Below are positions 16,195 through 23,388 of a stretch of 64,000 nucleotides of DNA, in pieces (the stretch's first letter is position 1; each line of letters starts with the position of its first letter). This DNA comes from Dactylosporangium aurantiacum (GTDB lineage: Bacteria; Actinomycetota; Actinomycetes; Mycobacteriales; Micromonosporaceae), in contig NZ_JNYJ01000015.1 in NCBI RefSeq assembly GCF_000716715.1, positions 62,001 through 126,000 on the forward strand. Direction: 5' to 3'. Below the pieces are notes generated by a model. It had not been told where the DNA came from. It searched no databases and worked only from the letters and a program-made list of their open reading frames with translations. The translations under genes were made by a program, and so were the position numbers.

Positions 16195-19100
16195 ATGGGT
16201 GAGGTTGCCTGGTCGATGACCGACGACTCCGAGGTGAGTCGCGACCTCGGCACGGTCGACTGGTCGGCCACCCCGCTCGGCCCGCCCGCCGACTGGCCGC
16301 AGAGCCTGCGCTCGGTCGTGCGGATCCTGCTCGGGTCCCGGTTCTCGATGTGGATGGCGTGGGGCCCCGACCTCACGTTCTTCTGCAACGACGCCTACCG
16401 TCGCGACACCCTCGGCAAGAAGTACCCGTGGGCCCTGGGCAAGCCGGCCCGCGAGGTGTGGGCCGAGATCTGGCCTGAGATCGGCCCCCGCATCGACGCG
16501 GTCATGGCGACCGGCACCGCCACCTGGGACGAGGCGCTGCGGCTCTTCCTCGGCCGCAGCGGCTACACCGAGGAGACCTACCACACGTTCTCCTACAGCC
16601 CGCTCACCGACGACGCCGGCGACATCGCCGGCATGCTCTGCGTGGTCAGCGAGGACACCGAGCGGGTCATCGGCGAGCGGCGGATGGCGACCCTGCGCGA
16701 CCTCGGCGCCGACCCCGACGGCGGTGACCAGGGGCGGGTCACCGAGCAGAGCGTCTTCGCCACCGCCGCCCGGCACCTCGGCGCCCGCGCCGACGACCTG
16801 CCGTTCACCCTCACCTACCTCTTCGACGACGACCGCGACACCGCCCACCTCGCCTGCGCCACCGGCGTGCCGGCCGGCGCACCGGTGGCGCCGGAGGTCC
16901 TCGACCCCGAGGACGAGCCGTTCTGGCCGGTCGCCGACCTTGCCCGGGGCGCGGCGCTCACCCTCGGCGGCTACGCCGACCTGCCCGCCGGCGCCTGGCA
17001 GGAGCCGCCGACCGAGGTCCGGCTCGTCCCGCTGCCGGCACCTGGCGGCGGCCGGCCCTACGGGTTCCTCGTCGTCGGGCTCAACCGCTACCGGCCGTTC
17101 GACGCCGGGTACGCCGGCTTCATCGACCTCATCGCCGGGCAGCTCGCGGCGAGGATCGGCACCGCCCGCGCCTACGCCGCCGAACGCCGCCGCGCCGAGT
17201 CCCTCGCCGAGCTCGACCGGGCCAAGACGGCGTTCTTCACCAACGTCAGCCACGAGTTCCGCACCCCGCTGACGTTGCTGCTCGGCCCGGCCGAGGACGC
17301 CCTCACCGACCACGCCGCGCCGCTGCCGCCCGCCCAGCGGGAGCGGGTCGAGGTCGTGCACCGCAACGCCGAGCGGCTGCTGAAGCTCGTCAACACGCTG
17401 CTGGACTTCTCCCAGCTGGAGTCGGGCAAGGTCGAGCCGCGGTTCGAGCCGCTCGACCTCGCCGCGCTCACCGCCGAGCTGGCCGACATGTTCCGGCCGG
17501 CCGTTCAGCGCGCCGGGCTGCGGCTCGTCGTGGACTGCCCGCCGCTGCCCCGGCCGGTCCTCGCCGACCGCGAGATGTGGGCGAAGATCACGCTGAACCT
17601 GCTGTCCAACGCGCTGAAGTTCACGTTTGACGGGTCCATCACGGTGCGGGTCGCGGCCGACGGCGACACCGCCGAGCTCAGCGTCACCGACACCGGCGTC
17701 GGCATCGACCCGGCCGACCAGGCCAACCTGTTCGACCGATTCCACCGCATCATGGGCACCCGGTCGCGCACCCACGAGGGCTCCGGCATCGGCCTGGCGC
17801 TCGTCGCCGAGCTGGCCGCCCTGCACGGCGGCGAGGCCACCGTGTGCAGCGCGCCCGGCGCCGGCAGCACGTTCACGGTCCGGGTGCCGTTCAGCGGCGA
17901 GGACCAGGCCGTCCCGGGCGGCGACGCCGTCGAGCCCGCCGACCGGGTCACCGCCGCCGGCCGGGTCGTGCCCGGGTTCCTCGCCGAGGTGGAACGGTGG
18001 ATCACCCCGACCTCCCCGGCCACGCCGGCCGCGCCGTCCACCGCGCCGACGGTCCTGGTCGTCGACGACAACGCCGACATGCGCGAGTACATCCGCAGCA
18101 TCCTGGAGGCCGACTACCAGATCGTGGAGGCCACCGACGGCGCGGTCGCGCTGCGGCTGCTGCGCGGCACCCAGCCCGACCTCGTGCTCACCGACGTGAT
18201 GATGCCGGAGCTCGACGGCTTCGGGCTGGTCGCCGCGCTGCGGGCCGACGGCGCCACCGCCCAGCTGCCGGTCATCATGCTGTCGGCGCGGGCCGGCGAC
18301 GAGGCGACCGTGGAAGGGCTCGAGGCCGGCGCCGACGACTACCTCATCAAGCCGTTCTCGCCGCGGGAGCTGCGCGCCAGGGTGCGGGCCAACCTCGAGT
18401 TCGAGCGCGTCCGCCGTACCCGCGACGAATTGCAACGCAGCCGGGAGCTGCTCGACCAGGCGCAGCGGCTGGCCTCGGTGGGCAGCTGGGAGCTGGACCT
18501 CGCCACCGGTGACATCCGCGGGTCCGACGAGTTCCTGCGCCAGCTGGGCGTGACCGCCGAGGAACTGCTCGACGCCGACGCCCGGGCGGTCATCAACCAG
18601 CGGCTCCACCCCGACGACCGCGCCCACGTCGACGCCGCCATGGCCGCGGCACTCGACGGCACTCCGCTGGAGTACGACGCCCGCGTGTACCACCCGGACG
18701 GCTCGCTGCGCACGTTCCGCACCATCGGCGAGCTGGAACGCGACGCCGCCGGCACCCCGGTCCGGATGCGCGGCTCCAACCAGGACATCACCGAGCAGCG
18801 CCGCGCCGAGCAGGCGCTCGCCGCCGCCAGCGGCCTGCAGGAGGCCGCCGCCCGCGAGCACCGCATCGCCGACGAGCTGCAGCGCAGCCTCATGCCGCCG
18901 CTCACCTTCAACCCCGAGCACCTGGAGGTCGCCACCTACTACCGGCCCGGCGTCGCCGGCACCCAGGTCGGCGGCGACTGGTACGACGTCATCGAGCTCG
19001 GCGCGGACCGCACCGCCCTCGTCATGGGCGACGTCATGGGCCGCGGTGTCCCCGCCGCCGCCGTCATGGGCCAGCTGCGGGCCGCGGTGCGCGCCTACGC

Positions 19101-19938
19101 GCGGCTGGACCTGCCGCCCGCCGACGTGCTGGAGTTCCTCGACGGCGTGGTGCGGGACCTGAGCGAGGACCAGATCGTCACCGTCGTCTACGCCGTGTAC
19201 GACCCGGGCGAGCGCAGCCTCACGTACGCCAACGCCGGCCACCTCCCGCCGCTGCTGCTGCTCCCCGGCGGCACGGTGCGCCCGCTCGGCGTCTCCGGCC
19301 CGCCGCTGGGCACCGGCCCGCTGACCCTCGCCGAGGAGCGCGTCGAGCTGCCCGTCGGGGCGCTGCTCACCCTGTACACCGACGGGCTCGTCGAGCACCG
19401 CGACCGGGACCTCGACACCGGCATCGACGCGCTCGCCGCGCACGTCGGCACCGTCAGCGGGCCGCTCGCCGACGTCCCCGACCGGCTCGTCACGGCGCTG
19501 CTGCCCGACGGCCCCGACGACGACATCACCGTGCTGCTCGCCCGGGTCGTCGCCGCACCCGGACACGAGCAGTCCGTCGTGCACCACATCCCCGCCGAGG
19601 AGCGGGCGGTGCGCTCCGCCCGCCAGTTCGTCGGCACCACCCTGCGCCGGTGGGACGTCCCCGGCCCGGTCGTCGACGACCTCGTCCTCGTGGTGAGCGA
19701 GCTGGCCGCCAACGCCGTCATGCACGGCCGCCCGCCGATCCAGCTGCGGCTGCGCAACGGCGGCACCCACGTGGTGCTGGAGCTGCACGACACCGCCACG
19801 TACCTGCCCCGCAAGCAGCGCCCGACCCCCGACGACGAACACGGCCGCGGCCTGCAGCTGGTGTCCTCGCTGTGCGACCGCTGGGGCACCCGGCCCACGG
19901 CCGACGGCAAGGCCGTGTGGTGCATGCGGCTGATCTGA
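16195..19938 (+). CDS. Multi-domain sensor: PAS-GAF-histidine kinase-receiver-PAS-PP2C phosphatase-RsbW-like ATPase
   Basis: A 1247-residue soluble signalling hub. Order from sequence: PAS-like domain (about residues 25-165), GAF (about 180-335), HisKA with phospho-acceptor His353 in FFTNVSHEFRTPL, HATPase (NLLSNALKF near 467, DTGVGID near 500), receiver domain with phospho-acceptor Asp667 (VLTDVMMPELDG) and the K in LIKPFSP. A second PAS (about 755-880) follows, then a PP2C/SpoIIE-type Ser phosphatase (DELQRSLMPP, GGDWYDV at 926-932, MGDVMGRG, DDDITVLL), and finally an anti-sigma-type HATPase (LVVSELAANAVMHG, DEHGRGLQLV). All key residues are present. It thus joins two-component phosphorelay to partner-switching output in one chain. 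Start GTG/ATG choice: ATG 16195. No transmembrane segment. Converges 1 base from the next gene. Confidence 0.93.
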   Translation: MGEVAWSMTDDSEVSRDLGTVDWSATPLGPPADWPQSLRSVVRILLGSRFSMWMAWGPDLTFFCNDAYRRDTLGKKYPWALGKPAREVWAEIWPEIGPRIDAVMATGTATWDEALRLFLGRSGYTEETYHTFSYSPLTDDAGDIAGMLCVVSEDTERVIGERRMATLRDLGADPDGGDQGRVTEQSVFATAARHLGARADDLPFTLTYLFDDDRDTAHLACATGVPAGAPVAPEVLDPEDEPFWPVADLARGAALTLGGYADLPAGAWQEPPTEVRLVPLPAPGGGRPYGFLVVGLNRYRPFDAGYAGFIDLIAGQLAARIGTARAYAAERRRAESLAELDRAKTAFFTNVSHEFRTPLTLLLGPAEDALTDHAAPLPPAQRERVEVVHRNAERLLKLVNTLLDFSQLESGKVEPRFEPLDLAALTAELADMFRPAVQRAGLRLVVDCPPLPRPVLADREMWAKITLNLLSNALKFTFDGSITVRVAADGDTAELSVTDTGVGIDPADQANLFDRFHRIMGTRSRTHEGSGIGLALVAELAALHGGEATVCSAPGAGSTFTVRVPFSGEDQAVPGGDAVEPADRVTAAGRVVPGFLAEVERWITPTSPATPAAPSTAPTVLVVDDNADMREYIRSILEADYQIVEATDGAVALRLLRGTQPDLVLTDVMMPELDGFGLVAALRADGATAQLPVIMLSARAGDEATVEGLEAGADDYLIKPFSPRELRARVRANLEFERVRRTRDELQRSRELLDQAQRLASVGSWELDLATGDIRGSDEFLRQLGVTAEELLDADARAVINQRLHPDDRAHVDAAMAAALDGTPLEYDARVYHPDGSLRTFRTIGELERDAAGTPVRMRGSNQDITEQRRAEQALAAASGLQEAAAREHRIADELQRSLMPPLTFNPEHLEVATYYRPGVAGTQVGGDWYDVIELGADRTALVMGDVMGRGVPAAAVMGQLRAAVRAYARLDLPPADVLEFLDGVVRDLSEDQIVTVVYAVYDPGERSLTYANAGHLPPLLLLPGGTVRPLGVSGPPLGTGPLTLAEERVELPVGALLTLYTDGLVEHRDRDLDTGIDALAAHVGTVSGPLADVPDRLVTALLPDGPDDDITVLLARVVAAPGHEQSVVHHIPAEERAVRSARQFVGTTLRRWDVPGPVVDDLVLVVSELAANAVMHGRPPIQLRLRNGGTHVVLELHDTATYLPRKQRPTPDDEHGRGLQLVSSLCDRWGTRPTADGKAVWCMRLI

Positions 19939-19939
19939 C

Positions 19940-20758
19940 CTACCGGTGCAGCGCCCGCCGGGCGTCCTCGAGGCCCCGCTCGTTGTCCTCGGCGCCGGCG
20001 ATGCCGGTCAGGTCGCCGGTCGCGAGCCGCCTGGCGAAGTAGTCGGCCTGCACCGCGTAGCGGAACCGGCGCAGCACCGGCAGGGCCGTGCGCAGCTCCG
20101 CCGCCGGGATCAGCCCGGCCGTCCGGTACGCGGCGAGCAACGCGGCACCGTCCCCGCCGAGGTACATGAGGGCGGAGGCGACGTCGTAGAGCAGCGGACC
20201 CCGCATCGCCACGCCCCAGTCGATGAGACCGCCGCCGATGAACGCCTCCGGCGCCGGGTCGGCGTGCAGGAGCCCTTCGGTGAGCGGGCCGGCGGCGGCG
20301 AGGTCCCGGACGGCACCGGCGACGGCGTCGCGCAGCCAGGGCCGCAGGTTGAGGTGCGGGGCGTCCGGGTCGACCCAGTCCATGCCGACCTCGCCGTCGA
20401 CGGTCACGCCGCGCAGCAGCCGGTGCACCTCGGCGAGGGTGGCGCCGATCGTGGCCGGGTCGTCGGCCGGCGCGCCGGGCACGAACGTGAGCAGCGCCAG
20501 CCGCTCGTCCTGGCCCACCTGGACGGTCAGCCGGCCGTCGAGGGTGCGCACCGGGGCGCCGCTGGGGAAGCCGCACCGGGCGAGGGCGTCGGCGACCGCG
20601 ATGCCACCGGGGAACCAGCCGCCGGCGGCCTTCGCGACGAACCGGCGCCCGCCGTGCCCGACGAACCAGGTCGCCGAGTTCATCCCGCCGTGGTGCGGGC
20701 GCACGTCCGCGCCGGTCAGCCCCCAGTGCCCGGCGAGGACGTCGTCGGGGAACGGCAC
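19940..20758 (-). CDS. Phosphotransferase-fold (APH-like) protein with altered catalytic loop
   Basis: A 272-residue protein of the aminoglycoside-phosphotransferase/choline-kinase fold. The N-lobe has the ATP-site Lys in RRFVAKAAGG. The Brenner-type catalytic loop reads LLHADPAPEAFIGGGLIDWG: the HxD is present (HAD), but the Asn normally five residues after the Asp is replaced by Ala, and the metal-binding DFG/DW motif is IDW. This may be a weak or non-catalytic kinase. The GTG start at 20758 overlaps the stop of the upstream small gene by one base, so the two are translationally coupled. Substrate unknown; resistance should not be assumed. Confidence 0.75.
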   Translation of the reverse strand: MPFPDDVLAGHWGLTGADVRPHHGGMNSATWFVGHGGRRFVAKAAGGWFPGGIAVADALARCGFPSGAPVRTLDGRLTVQVGQDERLALLTFVPGAPADDPATIGATLAEVHRLLRGVTVDGEVGMDWVDPDAPHLNLRPWLRDAVAGAVRDLAAAGPLTEGLLHADPAPEAFIGGGLIDWGVAMRGPLLYDVASALMYLGGDGAALLAAYRTAGLIPAAELRTALPVLRRFRYAVQADYFARRLATGDLTGIAGAEDNERGLEDARRALHR

Positions 20759-21021
20759 TACCGCTGGATCGGCCGGCGCAGGGAGTACGTGACGGCGTGC
20801 AACCGGTGCGGCTGCCCGATCACCAGCGCGGCGCGGTCATACGCCTGCCAGCCCTCGGCCCCGGCCCGGTTGAGGTGCCGCAGGTCGTTGTACCGCTCGT
20901 CGGTGCCCCACCGCTGCACCCCACCCGGGTAGTGGAACACCGCGTCCCAGTCCTCGAACTTGTCCGTGCCCAGCGTCCCGGCGGCCCGGTACTCCAGTCG
21001 TGCGTACTCCCACTGCGTCAC
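20758..21021 (-). CDS. Small DUF4177-like protein
   Basis: An 87-residue protein starting VTQWEYARLEYRA, with an ending typical of the DUF4177 fold: NDLRHLNRAGAEGWQAYDRAALV. The QWEY opening strand and the LNxxGAEGW helix-strand are the family's two hallmarks. The central HYPGGVQRWGTDERYNDL segment is longer than in the shortest members. GTG start at 21021. Its stop overlaps the start of the APH-like gene by one base, forming a two-gene operon. Function unknown. Confidence 0.7.
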   Translation of the reverse strand: MTQWEYARLEYRAAGTLGTDKFEDWDAVFHYPGGVQRWGTDERYNDLRHLNRAGAEGWQAYDRAALVIGQPHRLHAVTYSLRRPIQR

Positions 21022-21077
21022 CCGTCCATCATGCCGGACATCGAACGGTCGCAGTGTCCTGGTACTACCTTGGAGCC

Positions 21078-21524
21078 GTGGAACGCGATCGCGACGACGC
21101 CGGCCGGGCCCGCAACGCCCGCCCGCGCGACGGCCTGGGCCGCCCGCTGCCGCGGGGTGCGGTGGGCGTACCGACGATGCCGGACGACCTGCGGGTGACG
21201 CCTGACAGCGCGTTGACCCAGGCGCAGGCGCTGCTCGACGCGGACCGCCCCTTCCACGCGCACGAGGTGCTGGAGGCGGCGTGGAAGAGCGCGCCGCCGC
21301 AGGAACGGGAGCTGTGGCGGGGGCTGGCGCAGCTGGCGGTCGGCCTGACCCACCTGCGCCGGGGCAACCCGACGGGCGCGGCGCGGCTGCTGTCGCGCGC
21401 CGCCGACCGGCTGGCCGACTTCGGCCCCGCGCCGTACGGCATCGACGGGCCGGGCCTGATCGCCTGGGCCCGCGCCGCCGGGGCGTCCGGCGCCGCCGCC
21501 CCACCGCGGCTGAGGGTCGGCTAG
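21078..21524 (+). CDS. DUF309 family protein
   Basis: A 148-residue helical protein with the DUF309 signature PFHAHEVLEAAWKSAP followed by LWRGLAQLAVGLTHLRRGNPTGAARLL. The first ~35 residues (VERDRDDAGRARNARPRDGL) are the usual polar lead. GTG start at 21078 chosen because the frame upstream of it is the antisense and promoter region of the divergent gene at 21021. The conserved His/Glu/Trp suggest a ligand- or metal-binding helix pair, but the family has no established function. Confidence 0.85.
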   Translation: MERDRDDAGRARNARPRDGLGRPLPRGAVGVPTMPDDLRVTPDSALTQAQALLDADRPFHAHEVLEAAWKSAPPQERELWRGLAQLAVGLTHLRRGNPTGAARLLSRAADRLADFGPAPYGIDGPGLIAWARAAGASGAAAPPRLRVG

Positions 21525-22105
21525 CGCGTCAGCCGGTCCAGCTCCGGCGCCGAGAGGTGCAGCACCTCGTAACGCTCGCCGGCCGGCTGGTCCGCCGGCA
21601 CCCGGTGGTGCCACAGCGTGAAGCGCAGCAGCTGCCAGTCGCGGGGGTCGTAGGCGAGCGCCGCGGTGTGCAGGTCGGGGTGGCCTTCGAGCGCGTGCAG
21701 CGCGGCCAACGCGTCGTCGATCGCGACGGGCGCGTCGCCCTCGGCCGGCTGGGGGAGCGCGACGAGCTGCCGGACGGCGGCGGTGGGCGCGCCCGCCGCC
21801 CCGCCCCGCACGGCCGCGACGCCTGTCCACTGCGCCACCGGCGGCCGGCCGAAGTCGCGGACGATGTTCTGGAAGCCGCCCCCGCCGATCAGGAAGTGCG
21901 TCATCGCGGCGGGCTCGTTCCACACGTAGAAGGGGGCGTACTGGTTCACCCGGGAGCCCTCGACGCCGCGCTCGCGGATGAGGTACGCCTTCAGGGCCAG
22001 GCCGGCGCGGTCGTCCAGCGCGTGGCCGGCGCGGCGGACCCGTTCGCGGATGACCCGCATGTCGTAGTCGGCGGGCAGGGTCATCGTGTACTGCATCGCG
22101 AGCAT
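21521..22105 (-). CDS. DUF4865 family protein
   Basis: A 194-residue protein with the family opening MLAMQYTMTLPADYDMRVIRERV, then GLALKAYLIRERG, VNQYAPFYVWNEPAAMTHFLIGGGGFQNIVRDFGRPPVAQWTG and a C-terminal ALAYDPRDWQLLRFTLWH. The family probably adopts a ferredoxin-like or monooxygenase-like fold, with unknown activity. The ATG at 22105 overlaps the TGA of the upstream TetR gene by one base (TGATG), so translation is coupled and the protein is probably what that regulator controls. The same TetR-DUF4865 pairing recurs in actinobacteria as far as I recall. Confidence 0.82.
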   Translation of the reverse strand: MLAMQYTMTLPADYDMRVIRERVRRAGHALDDRAGLALKAYLIRERGVEGSRVNQYAPFYVWNEPAAMTHFLIGGGGFQNIVRDFGRPPVAQWTGVAAVRGGAAGAPTAAVRQLVALPQPAEGDAPVAIDDALAALHALEGHPDLHTAALAYDPRDWQLLRFTLWHHRVPADQPAGERYEVLHLSAPELDRLTR

Positions 22106-22674
22106 CAGGCGGCTCCCTTGGCGGCGTTCAGCAGACCGATCGCGCCGCGGACCGCGCGGTCGAACGGCTCGCGGGAGCCGGCGGCGCGGGCCAGCACGTA
22201 ACCGCCCTGCAGGGTGGCGACGACGGCGGCGGCGGTGTCGTCGGGGTCGAGCGCGGCGGGCAGCTCGCCGGTCGCCCGGCTCTCGGCCAGGATCGAGGCC
22301 AGCCGCCCGCACAGCCAGTCGAACGTCTCCGTGACCGGCGCGTGCAGCGCGGGGTCGGCGAGCACGTCGGGGTCCTGGGTCAGCCTGCCGACGGGGCAGC
22401 CGCGCAGCACGTCCCGGTCGCGTCGCAGATACGCGGCGATGCGCTCGACCCCGGTGCCGGGGCCGTCCAGCTCGGCGGCCGCCCTGGTGCGCAGGTCGTC
22501 GGCGGTGCGCCGGATCGCCGCGACGGCCAGGTCCTGTTTGCCGCGGAAGTGGTGGTACATGCTGCCCTGCCCGGCGCCGGCGCGTTCCTGGATGGCGCGC
22601 GGGCTGGTGCCGGTGTACCCCCGCTCCCAGAGCAGCTCACGGGTGCTCTCGACGAGCCGTTCGGCGGTGTCCAT
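22105..22674 (-). CDS. TetR family transcriptional regulator
   Basis: A 189-residue repressor. The N-terminal helix-turn-helix is LVESTRELLWERGYTGTSPR, then AIQERAGAGQGSMYHHFRGKQDL; the all-helical C-terminal domain includes RGCPVGRLTQDPDVLADPAL, a Cys-containing variant of the usual ligand domain seen in the LmrA/YxaF-type group. ATG at 22674 chosen; an in-frame ATG at 22698 lies inside the palindrome. A 34-bp perfect palindrome spans the start codon, so autorepression by direct occlusion is likely. It is first gene of a coupled operon with DUF4865. Confidence 0.88.
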   Translation of the reverse strand: MDTAERLVESTRELLWERGYTGTSPRAIQERAGAGQGSMYHHFRGKQDLAVAAIRRTADDLRTRAAAELDGPGTGVERIAAYLRRDRDVLRGCPVGRLTQDPDVLADPALHAPVTETFDWLCGRLASILAESRATGELPAALDPDDTAAAVVATLQGGYVLARAAGSREPFDRAVRGAIGLLNAAKGAA

Positions 22675-22704
22675 GGTTGTACATACTAGTAGGTACAACC
22701 ATGG
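22671..22704. promoter_or_regulatory. 34-bp palindromic TetR-type operator spanning the start codon
   Basis: Arms CCATGGTTGTAC (22671-22682) and GTACAACCATGG (22693-22704) are perfect complements, separated by ATACTAGTAG, itself centred on the palindrome TACTAGTA. The left arm contains the ATG of the TetR gene on the minus strand. This is the size and symmetry of a dimer-of-dimers TetR site; binding would block both transcription and the first codons. The regulator assignment is inferred from position. Confidence 0.72.
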
Positions 22705-22731
22705 ACGGCTCGCCGGTGCCCGCCGTGCGGG

Positions 22732-22977
22732 TTAGGTCTGGTCGACCTGCAGGGCCTGGAAGCTCGTGCGCTCGGCGACGGCCTGGGCGCGCAGGATCGC
22801 CTCGATCTCCCGGGTCTCCTCGGCGGTGTGCCGGCCGAGGATCAGGTCGAGCTCGAGGCGCTCGGCCGGCGTGCGGTACGCGGCGATCTCGCGGGCGAGC
22901 GTGCGCTTGGCGCGACGGGCCTCGAACCGGCTGGTCACGGCGTTGCGAACCCGGCTCGCGGTGGTCTGGGTGGCCAT
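22732..22977 (-). CDS. Small charged helical protein, unknown function
   Basis: An 81-residue protein starting MATQTTASRVRNAVTSRFEA, with an Arg/Lys-rich helix (ARRAKRTLAREIAAYRT) followed by an acidic helix (AERLELDLILGRHTAEETRE). It has strong third-position G/C and a good ribosome-binding site (AAGGAG, 6 bases before the ATG). No domain recognised. Similar short charged proteins are common and unannotated in actinomycetes. Probably monocistronic; the TetR operator lies downstream. Confidence 0.68.
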   Translation of the reverse strand: MATQTTASRVRNAVTSRFEARRAKRTLAREIAAYRTPAERLELDLILGRHTAEETREIEAILRAQAVAERTSFQALQVDQT

Positions 22978-23388
22978 CAGGTGTCTCCTTCGTCGGTGTG
23001 GTTCCTGCGTCTACTGTATCGATTCAGAAAGATCATCTCAGCTGGTTCGGCGGTGAGGCTCGACACGCGTCGGATGGCTGTCAGCGGTCGGTTGGGAGGC
23101 GGCCGAAAGTGTCGTACCCCGGCGGTAGGTTGCGGGGGACGGTTCGGGCGGTGGGGGTGACCGCTTTGGGGGTGGTGCGTCGTGTGCACGATCGACGACG
23201 GCGCTTCGAACGGTGCGGAGCGCGGCTTCGGTGGTGTGGCCGGGTGGGTCAGGTCCGCGAATAGGGGCGTCGCGGCGTCGGGGTGTGGCTGGGGTGGTCA
23301 GGTCAGCGCGGACGAGTTGCCGCGCGGGGCGTGGCTGGGGTGATGCGGCCGCCCGCGCTTTCGGAGTGGGCCGGGTGGGCCGGGTGGG
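22978..23388. other. Intergenic region with G-rich degenerate repeats
   Basis: About 410 bases with no supportable gene. The first ~80 bases should hold the promoter of the small gene ending at 22732. From 23236 the motif GTGGCYGGGTGGGTCAGG recurs: 23236-23255, 23285-23304, a shorter copy from 23331 and a compound copy at 23366-23393 that runs over the stop codon of the anti-sigma-like gene. Open frames across it lack the codon bias of real genes. Confidence 0.5.

Noticed and set aside
16063..19842. A 1259-codon open frame on the minus strand
   Set aside because: Antisense of the signalling gene; long open complement frames are expected in very high-GC coding DNA. The translation is Gly/Val/Ala/Arg-rich without any domain.
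22677..23264. Plus-strand frame beginning in the TetR palindrome
   Set aside because: Its ATG arises from the palindrome symmetry; it is antisense to the small gene at 22732-22977 and has no codon bias or domain.
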